Below, piece after piece: positions 43,315 through 51,981 of a stretch of 64,000 nucleotides of DNA (position 1 is its first letter; each line of letters starts with the position of its first letter). The notes under the pieces were generated by a model that made no database searches, had not been told where the DNA came from, and saw only the letters and a program-made list of their open reading frames with translations. The stretch lies in assembly GCA_030431055.1 (NCBI GenBank), contig JAUIJA010000001.1, positions 682,001 through 746,000 on the forward strand, given 5' to 3'. The position numbers and the translations under genes were made by a program. The stretch comes from Bacteroidia bacterium. GTDB taxonomy: Bacteria; Bacteroidota; Bacteroidia; Flavobacteriales; Flavobacteriaceae.

Positions 43315-44024
43315 TAGTCAAAAAAAGTACTGTCGTTTTCAAATGCAGTTCCTATAACTACCATATCTGCTCCTGCATCAAAGGCGTTTTGTATGGCTTC
43401 TTTAGAACGAATTCCACCACCAACAATTAACGGAATGTTTAATTTAGCTTTGGTTTCCGAAATAATATTTTCGGGAATAGGATGTTTTGCGCCGCTTCCA
43501 GCTTCGAGATAAACCAGTTTCATTCCTAAATATTCTCCAGCTTTTGCAGTTTGAGAAATTTCTGAAATATTTTCTCGTTTAATAGGTTTTGTTTCGCTTA
43601 CAATTTCTACAGCAGTTTGTTTCCCGTTTTCAATAAGTAAATAGGCTGTTGGAATAATTTCCAAATTTTTATTTTCTAAAAAAGGAACAGCTTTTATTTG
43701 TTGGCCAATTAAATATTCAGGATTTCTACCAGAAAGTAAACTTAAAAAAAGTAAACCATCGGCTTTATCAGAAATTTGATTGTAATCTCCAGGAAATAAT
43801 AGAATTGGTAAATTTAGATGCTCTTTTAGTTCAGAAATTAATTCTTCAAAATCAGTTCCATCGTAAGTACTTCCGCCAAATAAAATATGAGTTGCTGGTG
43901 ATTTTTTAATTTTTTCGGATAATAAAAAAATATTTTCAGCCGATAATTTTTCAGGATCGAGCAGTATAGCCAACAACTTTTTTTTGTTTTGAATAGCTTT
44001 TAAAATGTCTTGGTAAATCTGCAT
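43314..44024 (-). CDS. Geranylgeranylglyceryl/heptaprenylglyceryl phosphate synthase
   Basis: 236-residue TIM barrel with LAILLDPEKLSAEN, HILFGGSTYDGTDFEEL, LVYLEAGSGAKHPIPENI and IVGGGIRSKEAIQNA, the phosphate and prenyl-binding elements of the GGGPS/PcrB family. It links a polyprenyl chain to sn-glycerol-1-phosphate, the first step of ether-lipid synthesis known from archaea; flavobacterial members have been characterised as active. Downstream products in bacteria are uncertain. Sits between a PPTase gene and pnuC. Confidence 0.9.
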   Translation of the reverse strand: MQIYQDILKAIQNKKKLLAILLDPEKLSAENIFLLSEKIKKSPATHILFGGSTYDGTDFEELISELKEHLNLPILLFPGDYNQISDKADGLLFLSLLSGRNPEYLIGQQIKAVPFLENKNLEIIPTAYLLIENGKQTAVEIVSETKPIKRENISEISQTAKAGEYLGMKLVYLEAGSGAKHPIPENIISETKAKLNIPLIVGGGIRSKEAIQNAFDAGADMVVIGTAFENDSTFFD

Positions 44025-44058
44025 TACGATTGTGAAATAATTTTGAGCAAAAATAGGT

Positions 44059-44688
44059 TTAATTTTCTAAAGCATAAACAAGTGTGAAGTTTTCAAATTC
44101 TTCAAAGTGAAAATCAAATGCTTTTTCAAATTCATTTTGACTAACAGAAGCTTTTCCTTTGAGTTTATCTAGTTTAAATTCTTCAACTTTCATATCGTCT
44201 TTAAAACTCAAACTTCGCGAATTACACATTTTATATTTAGCTTCTTTTGCACCCCAAATTACTGTTAGTTTTCTGACGTAATCCCTTTCTTTTTTATTTA
44301 AATATGAAAATTCGTATTCGATAAACTTATCAGCTATTCGCGTTATTTTTTCACGTTGGAGTTCTATGTCGATTCCAACATTTTCAGAAGAAACAATTAT
44401 GGCAGAAAAATTATGTGAGTGCGTTATGGAAATATGTTTTCCGTCTTTCAAGTTTGGTTTTCCATTTTCATCATAAAATAAATCAAAATCGGTGTATCCC
44501 GCTTCATTTAATAAATGTCGAACACTTAAAAAACCACGTTGATGAATTTCAGATTTCATTCCTTCTAATCTAGCTAGAGAAACATCTCTTAGTGATGTGT
44601 TTCGAAATAACCAATTAAAATCTTCTTCTACTTTCCAAACGTAGATTGTGGTTGTTGAATTGACTTCTATTTTTTTGTATAACGGCAT
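44059..44688 (-). CDS. 4'-phosphopantetheinyl transferase superfamily protein
   Basis: 209 residues from the ATG at 44688 (PLYKKIEVNSTTTIYVWKVE); a TTG at 44703 would add five. Sfp-type motifs: ISITHSHNFSAIIVSS, NVGIDIELQREKI with the Mg-binding Asp/Glu, and WGAKEAKYKMC. It transfers phosphopantetheine from CoA to a carrier protein serine. No carrier protein gene is adjacent; in flavobacteria such enzymes often serve flexirubin/aryl-polyene or fatty-acid carriers. Role here uncertain. Confidence 0.88.
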   Translation of the reverse strand: MPLYKKIEVNSTTTIYVWKVEEDFNWLFRNTSLRDVSLARLEGMKSEIHQRGFLSVRHLLNEAGYTDFDLFYDENGKPNLKDGKHISITHSHNFSAIIVSSENVGIDIELQREKITRIADKFIEYEFSYLNKKERDYVRKLTVIWGAKEAKYKMCNSRSLSFKDDMKVEEFKLDKLKGKASVSQNEFEKAFDFHFEEFENFTLVYALEN

Positions 44689-44768
44689 TTTCTTGACTAT
44701 CAAAGTTTTATGTTCTTAATAAACTCATAAAATACAATTGTTTAATTAGGAATTAAAAAGGAAATGCC

Positions 44769-44776
44769 TAAATTTG
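44769..44776 (+). promoter_or_regulatory. -7 element of ahcY
   Basis: TAAATTTG matches TAnnTTTG, 36 bases before the ahcY start; no TTG at the ideal distance. Confidence 0.45.
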
Positions 44777-44812
44777 CAGTCCTTAAAAATTAGAAATTAA
44801 AATAATCGATAC

Positions 44813-46129
44813 ATGAGTACAAAAACCATTCCTTATGTTCCTTACAAAGTTAAAGATATTTCTTTAGCAGAATGGGGTAGAAAAGAAATTGAATTAGCAG
44901 AAGCTGAAATGCCAGGTTTAATGGCGTTACGCGCTGAATATGGTGAAAGCCAACCTTTAAAAGGTGCAAGAATTGCAGGATGTTTACATATGACTATTCA
45001 AACGGCAGTTTTAATTGAAACTTTAGTAGCACTTGGAGCTGATGTAACATGGAGTTCATGTAATATTTTCTCAACTCAAGATCATGCTGCTGCTGCTATT
45101 GCTGCTGCTGGAATTCCAGTTTATGCTTGGAAAGACATGACAGAAGAAGAATTTGACTGGTGTATTGAGCAAACGTTATTCTTTGGTGAAGATAGAAAAC
45201 CATTAAACATGATTTTAGATGATGGTGGAGATTTAACAAATATGGTTTTCGATAAATATCCAGAGTTAATCAAAGAAGTTAAAGGTTTATCTGAAGAAAC
45301 GACTACAGGTGTTCACCGTTTATATGAAAGAATGGAAAATGGTACGCTTCATATTCCTGCTATTAATGTAAATGATTCGGTTACAAAATCGAAATTCGAC
45401 AATAAATATGGTTGTAGAGAATCTGCTGTAGATGCAATTCGTCGTGCAACAGATATCATGTTGGCAGGAAAAAGAGTAGTAGTTTGTGGTTATGGAGATG
45501 TAGGTAAAGGTACAGCAGCTTCTTTCCGTGGAACTGGAGCTATCGTTACTGTTACTGAAATTGACCCAATTTGTGCTTTACAAGCAGCAATGGACGGTTT
45601 TGAAGTTAAAAAATTGGACACTGTTGTAGGTAAAGCAGATATTGTTATTACAACAACAGGAAATAAAGATATCGTTGTAGGTCGTCATTTCGAAGCGATG
45701 AAAGACAAAACTATTGTTTGTAACATCGGACACTTCGATAACGAAATCGATATGACATGGTTAAATAAAAACCACGGAAATACTAAACAAACTGTAAAAC
45801 CTCAGGTTGATAAATATAATGTTAATGGAAATGATATTATTATTTTAGCTGAAGGTCGTTTAGTAAATTTAGGTTGTGCTACAGGTCATCCAAGTTTTGT
45901 AATGAGTAATTCATTTACAAACCAAACATTAGCTCAAATTGAGTTATGGACGAATACTGATGCTTACGAAAACAAAGTTTATATGCTACCTAAGCATTTA
46001 GATGAAAAAGTTGCAGCTTTACACTTAGCTAAAATTGGTGTTGAGTTAGAAACTTTATCAGAAGATCAAGCAAAATATATTGGTGTTACGGTTGAAGGAC
46101 CATTTAAGCCTGAATATTACAGATATTAA
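44813..46129 (+). CDS. ahcY: Adenosylhomocysteinase
   Basis: 438 residues. Substrate and NAD-binding motifs: [80 protein letters not shown] and [20 protein letters not shown], ending PEYYRY. It hydrolyses S-adenosylhomocysteine to adenosine and homocysteine, keeping methylation reactions running. Normal length; cytosolic tetramer by family. Monocistronic with terminator. Confidence 0.97.
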   Translation: MSTKTIPYVPYKVKDISLAEWGRKEIELAEAEMPGLMALRAEYGESQPLKGARIAGCLHMTIQTAVLIETLVALGADVTWSSCNIFSTQDHAAAAIAAAGIPVYAWKDMTEEEFDWCIEQTLFFGEDRKPLNMILDDGGDLTNMVFDKYPELIKEVKGLSEETTTGVHRLYERMENGTLHIPAINVNDSVTKSKFDNKYGCRESAVDAIRRATDIMLAGKRVVVCGYGDVGKGTAASFRGTGAIVTVTEIDPICALQAAMDGFEVKKLDTVVGKADIVITTTGNKDIVVGRHFEAMKDKTIVCNIGHFDNEIDMTWLNKNHGNTKQTVKPQVDKYNVNGNDIIILAEGRLVNLGCATGHPSFVMSNSFTNQTLAQIELWTNTDAYENKVYMLPKHLDEKVAALHLAKIGVELETLSEDQAKYIGVTVEGPFKPEYYRY

Positions 46130-46149
46130 TTTGCTATAATATTAAATAA

Positions 46150-46184
46150 AAAAAAGCCTTTGAAGTTTTTCAAGGGCTTTTTTT
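46150..46184. terminator. Terminator between ahcY and umuD
   Basis: AAAAAGCCTTTGAA / TTCAAGGGCTTTTT stem (one G-U) with flanking A/T runs, serving both convergent genes. Confidence 0.85.
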
Positions 46185-46617
46185 ATGTGAGTTGTTTTAC
46201 TACATAGGTTATAACTCCCCAAATTATCAATTCATTTTCTTTAGTTACTTCTATTGGTTTATAATCTTTGTTTTCTGGTTGTAGATATATTTTTTCTTTT
46301 TCTATTTTAATTCTTTTTACTGTAAATTCACCATCTATATAACACACAGCTATGGTATTGTTTTGAGCTTCTAAACTTCTGTCTATTACTAACAAGTCAC
46401 CATCGTTTATTCCTGCGTTAATCATTGAGTCACCACTTGCTTTTGCGAAAAAAGTAGCTTCTGGATTTTTGATTAAAAACTGATCTAAGCTTATTCGCTC
46501 TTCTTCAAAATCTGCGGCAGGAGAAGGGAAACCAGCTTTAATTCCAGTGTCGATAAATGATATTTTCTTAGGTTGTGAAAAATCGGGATTAAAAAAATGT
46601 AGCTTCTTCTTTAGCAT
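46183..46617 (-). CDS. umuD: UmuD-like error-prone polymerase subunit (S24 peptidase)
   Basis: 144 residues. Self-cleavage region GFPSPAADFEEE, nucleophile serine in KASGDSMINAGINDGD, and general-base lysine in FTVKRIKIEKE define the LexA/UmuD S24 family; there is no DNA-binding domain, so UmuD rather than LexA. RecA-stimulated cleavage makes it active with UmuC in translesion synthesis. The start overlaps the umuC stop by seven bases; umuC comes first, the reverse of the common umuDC order. Confidence 0.9.
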   Translation of the reverse strand: MLKKKLHFFNPDFSQPKKISFIDTGIKAGFPSPAADFEEERISLDQFLIKNPEATFFAKASGDSMINAGINDGDLLVIDRSLEAQNNTIAVCYIDGEFTVKRIKIEKEKIYLQPENKDYKPIEVTKENELIIWGVITYVVKQLT

Positions 46618-47873
46618 TTCACGGTTAATATTTCACTGATTTTTGTAGTATATTGATTCGACAAATGATTTTGCTTCATTTTCCATGTTCGTTTTAAATC
46701 TTGCGATGCCAAACGTATTTTTCGACTTCCTAACTTTTGGTTACAAGAATCAATTGCTTTCATTAAATGATAATGTTTTGGATTTTCAGCTTCAAATAAA
46801 TTCAGTTGAATTTCATCATCATTTACTAATTGCGTTACAATAACTCCAGCTTTCTTATAAATACTGTTAGGTTCATAGAGCTTTTCTAACATTTTTAACA
46901 CCGCCTTATTAATTGTAAGACATGAATTTGAAGGAAAATCTAATGTTGTGTATTGTGTATAATGATATTTTGAATTTCGAGTATCGAACTTATTCTTTCT
47001 TAAAAAAAGAACAATTGTATTACATGAACTTCTTTGTTTGCGTAATTTTTCTGAACAAACTGTAGCAAATGTTAAGACACGCTCTTTTAATTCATCATAC
47101 GACGTAATATTATGTTCAAAACTACGTGTAACTGCTATTGATTTTTTAGCCGAAATTTCCTCCGTTTCTAAAACAGGTTTACCCAACAACTCCATTCGCA
47201 AGCGAATTCCTACAACTCCCATTACTGATTTGATATACGCTTCATTTTGAGGCAATGTAAAATCGTAAGCCGTATTAATGTTTTTCAGCTTCATTTTTTT
47301 AGATAATCGGCGACCAATTCCCCAAACATCTTCAATTGCCAACCATTTTAAGGCTTTTAAACGTTTTCCTTCGGTATCAATTACATGAACACCATTCGTT
47401 TGTTTCGGAAACTTCTTTGCAATTCTATTAGCTACTTTAGACAAAGCCTTTGAGGGCGCAATTCCCACACAAATAGGTAAACTTAAATAGTTGTAAATTT
47501 GGTTTTTAATTTGCAAACCGTAATCGGTATAATCATCAATTTTCACTTTTTCAAAATTCAAAAAAGCTTCATCTATACTATAAACTTCAACATCTGGAGT
47601 AAAATTTCCAAGAAGCGTCATCACGCGTTTACTCATATCTCCATATAAAGGATAATTAGACGAAAACACTTTGACTTTGTTTTGTTCTAATGCTTTGCGG
47701 ACTTTAAATTCGGGAGCGCCCATTGCAATACCTAATTGCTTCGCTTCTTCACTGCGTGAAATAATGCAACCATCGTTATTGCTCAAAACAACGATGGGCG
47801 CTTCGTTAAGTTGTGGCTGAAAAATTCGCTCACATGAAGCGTAAAAATTATTGCAATCGACTAAAGCATACAT
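46611..47873 (-). CDS. umuC: Y-family DNA polymerase UmuC
   Basis: 420 residues: catalytic N terminus ALVDCNNFYASCERIFQP, SNNDGCIISRSEEAKQLGI, the palm acidic motif VEVYSIDEAFLN, helix-hairpin-helix thumb (LKWLAIEDVWGIGRRLSKKM) and a C-terminal UmuC extension (KYHYTQYTTLDFPSNS). It copies past damaged bases with low fidelity. It starts three bases after the DUF456 stop and overlaps umuD, so DUF456-umuC-umuD form one transcript. Confidence 0.94.
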   Translation of the reverse strand: MYALVDCNNFYASCERIFQPQLNEAPIVVLSNNDGCIISRSEEAKQLGIAMGAPEFKVRKALEQNKVKVFSSNYPLYGDMSKRVMTLLGNFTPDVEVYSIDEAFLNFEKVKIDDYTDYGLQIKNQIYNYLSLPICVGIAPSKALSKVANRIAKKFPKQTNGVHVIDTEGKRLKALKWLAIEDVWGIGRRLSKKMKLKNINTAYDFTLPQNEAYIKSVMGVVGIRLRMELLGKPVLETEEISAKKSIAVTRSFEHNITSYDELKERVLTFATVCSEKLRKQRSSCNTIVLFLRKNKFDTRNSKYHYTQYTTLDFPSNSCLTINKAVLKMLEKLYEPNSIYKKAGVIVTQLVNDDEIQLNLFEAENPKHYHLMKAIDSCNQKLGSRKIRLASQDLKRTWKMKQNHLSNQYTTKISEILTVKC

Positions 47874-47876
47874 ATA

Positions 47877-48377
47877 TTAGATCCAAATATTTTTGTTTTC
47901 AAAAAATAAAGTAAAGTATAAGACTAAATAAGATACTGTTACCAGAAGTTTTATAAAAGTTCCTGTTAAAAAACCTAGAAAAGAACCAATAGCCGCTTTC
48001 GTAGCACGAGTTGAGTCTTTTCTATCATATAACAATTCTCCTATAAAAGCACCTACAAAAGGGCCGATTATAAACCCGAATGGAATAGGAGCAAAGATTC
48101 CTACTATCAGTCCGATGTTTGTTCCCCAGATACCGTATTTGCTACCACCAAAACGTTTGGTTCCTTTAGCTGGAATTATATAATCTAAAATAGTTATGAT
48201 AATAGCAATAAGTAAAGTTATGCCCAAAACCCAATAATTCTTTTCCATTCCTGGACTTAAGTACAATAAGAGTAAGCCAATCCAACTAATAGGCGGACCA
48301 GGTAAAGCAGGAAGTAAACTTCCTAAAATACCTAAAAGCATACAACAAAAACCGATGATAAGTAGAAAGTATTCCAT
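47877..48377 (-). CDS. DUF456 domain-containing membrane protein
   Basis: 166 residues with about five membrane spans. DUF456 signatures: GILGSLLPALPGPPISWIG, YIIPAKGTKRFGGSKYGIWG and FIIGPFVGAFIGELLYDR. Glycine-rich small membrane protein of unknown function. First gene of the probable umuC-umuD transcript (three-base gap), though a functional link to translesion synthesis is not known. Confidence 0.88.
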   Translation of the reverse strand: MEYFLLIIGFCCMLLGILGSLLPALPGPPISWIGLLLLYLSPGMEKNYWVLGITLLIAIIITILDYIIPAKGTKRFGGSKYGIWGTNIGLIVGIFAPIPFGFIIGPFVGAFIGELLYDRKDSTRATKAAIGSFLGFLTGTFIKLLVTVSYLVLYFTLFFENKNIWI

Positions 48378-48425
48378 TAATATTGTTATTTTTGACAGTC
48401 TAATTGTAGCAAAGTTATTATATAA

Positions 48426-48905
48426 ATGAGGAAAACTCTAATTTATTTATTCACAATATTGCTTTCATCTTGCCAACTTTTCGATAAAAAAGTGCCAGAT
48501 GAAAATGAGTTGCTACAACAAAAACTACAAGAGATAGATTGGAAGCAAGTTGACCAATTTCCAAGTGTTTCCTCTTGTGATGCAATTCTCGATAAAGAAA
48601 CTCAAAAAGATTGTTTGTTTCAATTTTTATCAGAAACTATTCAAGCTAGAATAAGTACAGATACTATTCACGTTTTATATCCAGAATTAGATACAATATC
48701 AGTTAAAGTCACTATAAATTCAGATGCTTCTTTAATATTTGAAACTCAAAAACCAACCGATTCTATTTCGTACGACATTGAAGTAATTGACAGTATTTTA
48801 CAAGATAGATTGGCGAACTTTCCAAAAATAGAACCTGCAATTAAGCAAGGAATTAAAGTGAAATCGCAATTTGTTTTACCTGTAATTTTAAAGGTTACAG
48901 AGTAA
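48426..48905 (+). CDS. Lipoprotein resembling a TonB C-terminal domain
   Basis: 159 residues with a lipobox (LFTILLSSC, Cys16). The body WKQVDQFPSVSSCDAILDKE, QKDCLFQFLSETIQARI and VKVTINSDASLIFE follows the 'xxVDxFPxxxxC...KxCfxxxl...vxvxvxxxG' order of TonB C-terminal domains common in Bacteroidota, with the typical pair of cysteines, but there is no proline-rich linker or membrane helix. Possibly an orphan periplasmic TonB-like protein. Divergent from DUF456; a TAttTTTG element lies at 48387-48394. Confidence 0.6.
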   Translation: MRKTLIYLFTILLSSCQLFDKKVPDENELLQQKLQEIDWKQVDQFPSVSSCDAILDKETQKDCLFQFLSETIQARISTDTIHVLYPELDTISVKVTINSDASLIFETQKPTDSISYDIEVIDSILQDRLANFPKIEPAIKQGIKVKSQFVLPVILKVTE

Positions 48906-50012
48906 TTACTTTCTAAACACTCTTCCCTTCCAATTAAAATCACCAAACAAACTGTAAATCGCGACAGCACTGCTGAAAAAAGGATACAATAGCGAAGCTA
49001 AAAAAAACCAACTTAATTTTGTTCTAAAAAAAGAAGCCGTTTTGTGAAGTAATAAAAAGTCTATTACAAATTTCAAGGCGATAAATAGTACAAACCAATT
49101 TTGATTTATACTTCCAAGTAACCATAAACCAAAAACAGCAATCCAAGTTATGTTTGTACCAAAAACGATTAATGCAGTTAACTTTCCAAACCAAGACGAA
49201 TATCCCGTACTTTTTGCAGCCCAACGAACACGTTGTTGGAATAAATTGTTCCAAGAATTTTCACTTTTTGTAGCAACAACACTTTCATTATTCAAACAAA
49301 ACCCAACAGTATTTTTATCTTTCAATATAGCTTTTTGCAATAGAAAAACATCATCGCCACTTGCACAGTTTTCATTTCCTTTAAACCCTTCTAATGTGTA
49401 AAAAAAAGATTTTTCATAAGCAAAATTAGCGCCATTACACATAAAAGGCTGGTGTAAGCCAAAGCTTCCAATAGTTGCACCTTGCAAACTGAGAAAATCT
49501 AAATTTTGAAAAGCGTGTAAAAAACCTGATTCTGGTAAATAACAAACACCAGCTGCAATCATTCGTTTGTTTTCGTTTTGAATGTAAGCGTCAATTGTTT
49601 TTAACCAATTTTTCTGAACCAAACAATCGGCATCTGTGGTGATAATCCAATCATGCTTCGCAACTTCAATTGCTGTTTCAATTGCATCTTTTTTAGGCGA
49701 ATTTGATTTCCTTATGTTCTTGATTGCTTTAACATTTATGTCACTTCGAGCGGAGTCGAGAAGTCTAAATTCATCTTCCGATTCATCATCCACTAAAATG
49801 ACTTCAAACAAATCTTTCGGATAATTTAGTAAAGAAATAGAATACAAGAGTTTCGGTAATTTCTCTCCTTCATTACGAAACGGAACTACAATTGAAAAAC
49901 TCGTTTTAGGAACAACCTCATCACTTGCAAATGGTTTCATTTTTTGAAATCCGTAAAACAACGAACCAATCAAAACAACATAAATTATTAATATGGCAAA
50001 AGCTACAATCAT
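48906..50012 (-). CDS. Family 2 glycosyltransferase, membrane-bound
   Basis: 368 residues. An N-terminal span precedes a GT-A domain (FSIVVPFRNEGEKLPKLLYS, DLFEVILVDDESEDEF, WIITTDADCLVQKNWL, ENCASGDDVFLLQKA, QQRVRWAAKSTGY), with three C-terminal spans. The QxxRW motif suggests a processive or membrane-acceptor enzyme. Substrate unknown. The segment LLDSARSD (near residue 87) is encoded by a palindromic repeat that also occurs in hemW. Overlaps the flippase-like gene by four bases, hinting that both act on a lipid-linked glycan. Confidence 0.88.
   Translation of the reverse strand: MIVAFAILIIYVVLIGSLFYGFQKMKPFASDEVVPKTSFSIVVPFRNEGEKLPKLLYSISLLNYPKDLFEVILVDDESEDEFRLLDSARSDINVKAIKNIRKSNSPKKDAIETAIEVAKHDWIITTDADCLVQKNWLKTIDAYIQNENKRMIAAGVCYLPESGFLHAFQNLDFLSLQGATIGSFGLHQPFMCNGANFAYEKSFFYTLEGFKGNENCASGDDVFLLQKAILKDKNTVGFCLNNESVVATKSENSWNNLFQQRVRWAAKSTGYSSWFGKLTALIVFGTNITWIAVFGLWLLGSINQNWFVLFIALKFVIDFLLLHKTASFFRTKLSWFFLASLLYPFFSSAVAIYSLFGDFNWKGRVFRK
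49739..49763 (-). repeat. REP-like palindromic repeat, copy in GT2 gene
   Basis: 25 bases with a TCGAC...GCTCGA palindromic core, identical over all 25 to the copy in hemW (52120-52144). It is translated in frame here as LLDSARSD. Confidence 0.85.
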
Positions 50013-50935
50013 TCGGCGGTTTTAGGTTTAAATCGTAGTACAAAATAACTTCCTAAAACAACTGGTAAAACCAAATTGAAAACCCACATTAACGAAGTTA
50101 TTGTTATAATTTTCCAATCTTCAATTCCTAATTTTGAAAACAAAAACAAAGCGACACTTCCTTTTATCGCGACATCCATTAAGTGAATGCTAGGTAAGAT
50201 TGACGCTAAAAAATACATCGTAAATATGGTTGGAAAAGCTATTATAATTTCAATTTCAACATCAAAGAACATAAGAAATACTAAAAATTGTGTAGAAAAA
50301 ATCAAGTAGCGAAATATCGAAAAAACAACTGTTTTGAAAAAAATGATTTTATCTATTTTTTTGATTTTATCGATTATCTTTTGGATAGAGAAACCATAAA
50401 TTTCAATTCTTCTAAAGAAAACCGCAATGAAAAATATAGTTATAAAACCAATAAAAGCAACAATGTTGAATGTTGAATATTGAATGTTGAATGTTGAAAA
50501 AAATATACCAATTACACCAAACAAAGTTGTAGCCAACATTTGACTACTATTGTGTAAAAAGTTTAATAACACAATTCGCTTGGCATTTTCCTTTTTAAAA
50601 TAAAGCATTTTAGCGCCATATTCACCAATTCGATTCGGTGTAAAAATTGAAGCGGTAAGCGAACCGAAAGTTTGTTGGGCAGCTTCAAAAAAACTTATTT
50701 GTTTAAAGCTATTTACCAGGTTTTGCCATTTTAAAACTTCAAAAAACCAATTGGCTGTTGTAAACAATAACAAAATTAAAACTTCTTTAAGCGATAAATA
50801 CTCAACAATACTTTTTAGAGAAATGGCTTTATCGCCTTGTAAATGCTGGTAGATATAGAAAAATGCCAATCCTACAATCAAAACTTTGACGAGAACTAAT
50901 AAGAATTGTTTAGCTTTGTGTGGAATTGCAATCAT
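50009..50935 (-). CDS. Flippase-like integral membrane protein (LPG synthase TM / UPF0104 family)
   Basis: 308 residues from the ATG at 50935; longer starts would run into the divergent ruvC gene. About eight membrane spans with family segments [40 protein letters not shown] and [17 protein letters not shown]. The family includes membrane parts of lysyl-phosphatidylglycerol synthases and proposed lipid flippases; no synthetase domain is present. Coupled with the GT2 gene. A heptamer minisatellite (50462-50497) is translated within it as a duplicated STFNI unit. Confidence 0.83.
   Translation of the reverse strand: MIAIPHKAKQFLLVLVKVLIVGLAFFYIYQHLQGDKAISLKSIVEYLSLKEVLILLLFTTANWFFEVLKWQNLVNSFKQISFFEAAQQTFGSLTASIFTPNRIGEYGAKMLYFKKENAKRIVLLNFLHNSSQMLATTLFGVIGIFFSTFNIQYSTFNIVAFIGFITIFFIAVFFRRIEIYGFSIQKIIDKIKKIDKIIFFKTVVFSIFRYLIFSTQFLVFLMFFDVEIEIIIAFPTIFTMYFLASILPSIHLMDVAIKGSVALFLFSKLGIEDWKIITITSLMWVFNLVLPVVLGSYFVLRFKPKTAE
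50462..50497. repeat. Heptamer minisatellite inside flippase-like gene
   Basis: Five units of AATGTTG (one with a T-to-A change) in tandem. Read on the minus strand they encode [12 protein letters not shown]. 7-mer units change frame at each repeat, so copy-number change other than by three units would break the gene. Confidence 0.8.
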
Positions 50936-50955
50936 TACTACAAAGAAAAGAAAAT

Positions 50956-51510
50956 TTGGCAAACGAACGCATCATATTAGGAATTGACCCAGGAACCACT
51001 ATTATGGGTTTCGGATTGATAAAAGTCGTGAATAAAAAGATGGAGTTTCTTCAGTTAAACGAATTGGACCTAAAGAAGCTAGATAATCATTATTTAAAGT
51101 TACAACGTATTTTTGAGCGCACCATCGAATTAATCGACACTTACAATCCTGATGAAATTGCAATTGAAGCGCCTTTCTTTGGAAAAAATGTCCAATCGAT
51201 GTTAAAATTAGGTCGCGCACAAGGAGTTGCTATGGCTGCAGGTTTATCGCGCCAAATTCCTATTACAGAATACGAACCTAAGAAAATAAAAATGGCGATA
51301 ACCGGTAACGGAAATGCCAGTAAAGAGCAAGTTGCTAAAATGCTCCAACAATTATTAGGCTTAAAAACATTACCCAAAAATCTTGATTCTACTGATGGTT
51401 TAGCAGCAGCAGTTTGTCATTTCTTCAATTCAGGAAGAGTAGAAATTGGGAAAAGTTATTCCGGTTGGGATGCTTTTGTGAAACAGAATGAATCAAGAGT
51501 GAAGAGATAG
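50956..51510 (+). CDS. ruvC: Holliday junction endonuclease RuvC
   Basis: 184 residues from a TTG at 50956 giving [19 protein letters not shown], the usual RuvC N terminus; an earlier GTG at 50920 would overlap the divergent gene. Catalytic acids are visible in [26 protein letters not shown] and [12 protein letters not shown]. It resolves Holliday junctions with RuvAB. Divergent from the flippase-like gene with 20 bases between starts. Confidence 0.95.
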   Translation: MANERIILGIDPGTTIMGFGLIKVVNKKMEFLQLNELDLKKLDNHYLKLQRIFERTIELIDTYNPDEIAIEAPFFGKNVQSMLKLGRAQGVAMAAGLSRQIPITEYEPKKIKMAITGNGNASKEQVAKMLQQLLGLKTLPKNLDSTDGLAAAVCHFFNSGRVEIGKSYSGWDAFVKQNESRVKR

Positions 51511-51513
51511 TGC

Positions 51514-51540
51514 TCAGTGTTCAGTTTTTAGTGTTCAGTA
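51514..51540. repeat. Inverted repeat, left arm, flanking S23-type gene
   Basis: 27 bases made of TCAGTGTTCAG and AGTGTTCAGTA around a T run. Its reverse complement recurs at 51945-51971 with 26/27 identity. Confidence 0.88.
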
Positions 51541-51561
51541 TAATTTGTTTTAAAAATTTAT

Positions 51562-51933
51562 ATGAGATTTCAAGATTTATTAGCTTATAAAAAAGGATTT
51601 GATTTAGCCATGAATATTTTTGAGATAACTAAAGGTTTTCCAAAAGAGGAAATGTATTCTTTAACTGATCAGATAAGAAGAAGTTCAAGAAGTGTTACAA
51701 TAACAATTTCTGAAGCATACAGAAAAAGAGAATATCCTAAACATTTTCATAGTAAACTAACTGACGCTGATTCTGAAAATTCTGAAACACAAGGATGGTT
51801 AGAATATGCTTTTGCTTGTGGATATTTAAATGAAGATAAATATTCAGAATTTGTTAATCTAAGTATTGAAGTTGGGAAATTAATAAATTATATGATTTTA
51901 AACCCAGAAAAATTTGGTGTAAAAAAAGAATAA
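51562..51933 (+). CDS. Four-helix-bundle protein (S23 / 23S rRNA intervening-sequence type)
   Basis: 123 residues with the family pattern: FQDLLAYKKGFDLAMNIFEI, KGFPKEEMYSLTDQIRRSSR, SVTITISEAYRKREYPKHFH and a final helix with EVGKLINYMILNPE. These proteins form four-helix-bundle pentamers; relatives are encoded within 23S rRNA intervening sequences or accompany diversity-generating retroelements. Function is unclear. Here the gene lies alone between ruvC and hemW, enclosed by a 27-base inverted repeat, which suggests it was inserted as a unit. Confidence 0.88.
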   Translation: MRFQDLLAYKKGFDLAMNIFEITKGFPKEEMYSLTDQIRRSSRSVTITISEAYRKREYPKHFHSKLTDADSENSETQGWLEYAFACGYLNEDKYSEFVNLSIEVGKLINYMILNPEKFGVKKE

Positions 51934-51944
51934 TTAGTAAAAAT

Positions 51945-51971
51945 TACTGAATACTAAAAACTGAACACTGA
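51945..51971. repeat. Inverted repeat, right arm, flanking S23-type gene
   Basis: Reverse complement of the arm at 51514-51540 with a single mismatch; lies 11 bases after the S23-type stop and 10 before hemW. Confidence 0.88.
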
Positions 51972-51981
51972 ATACTTAAGA

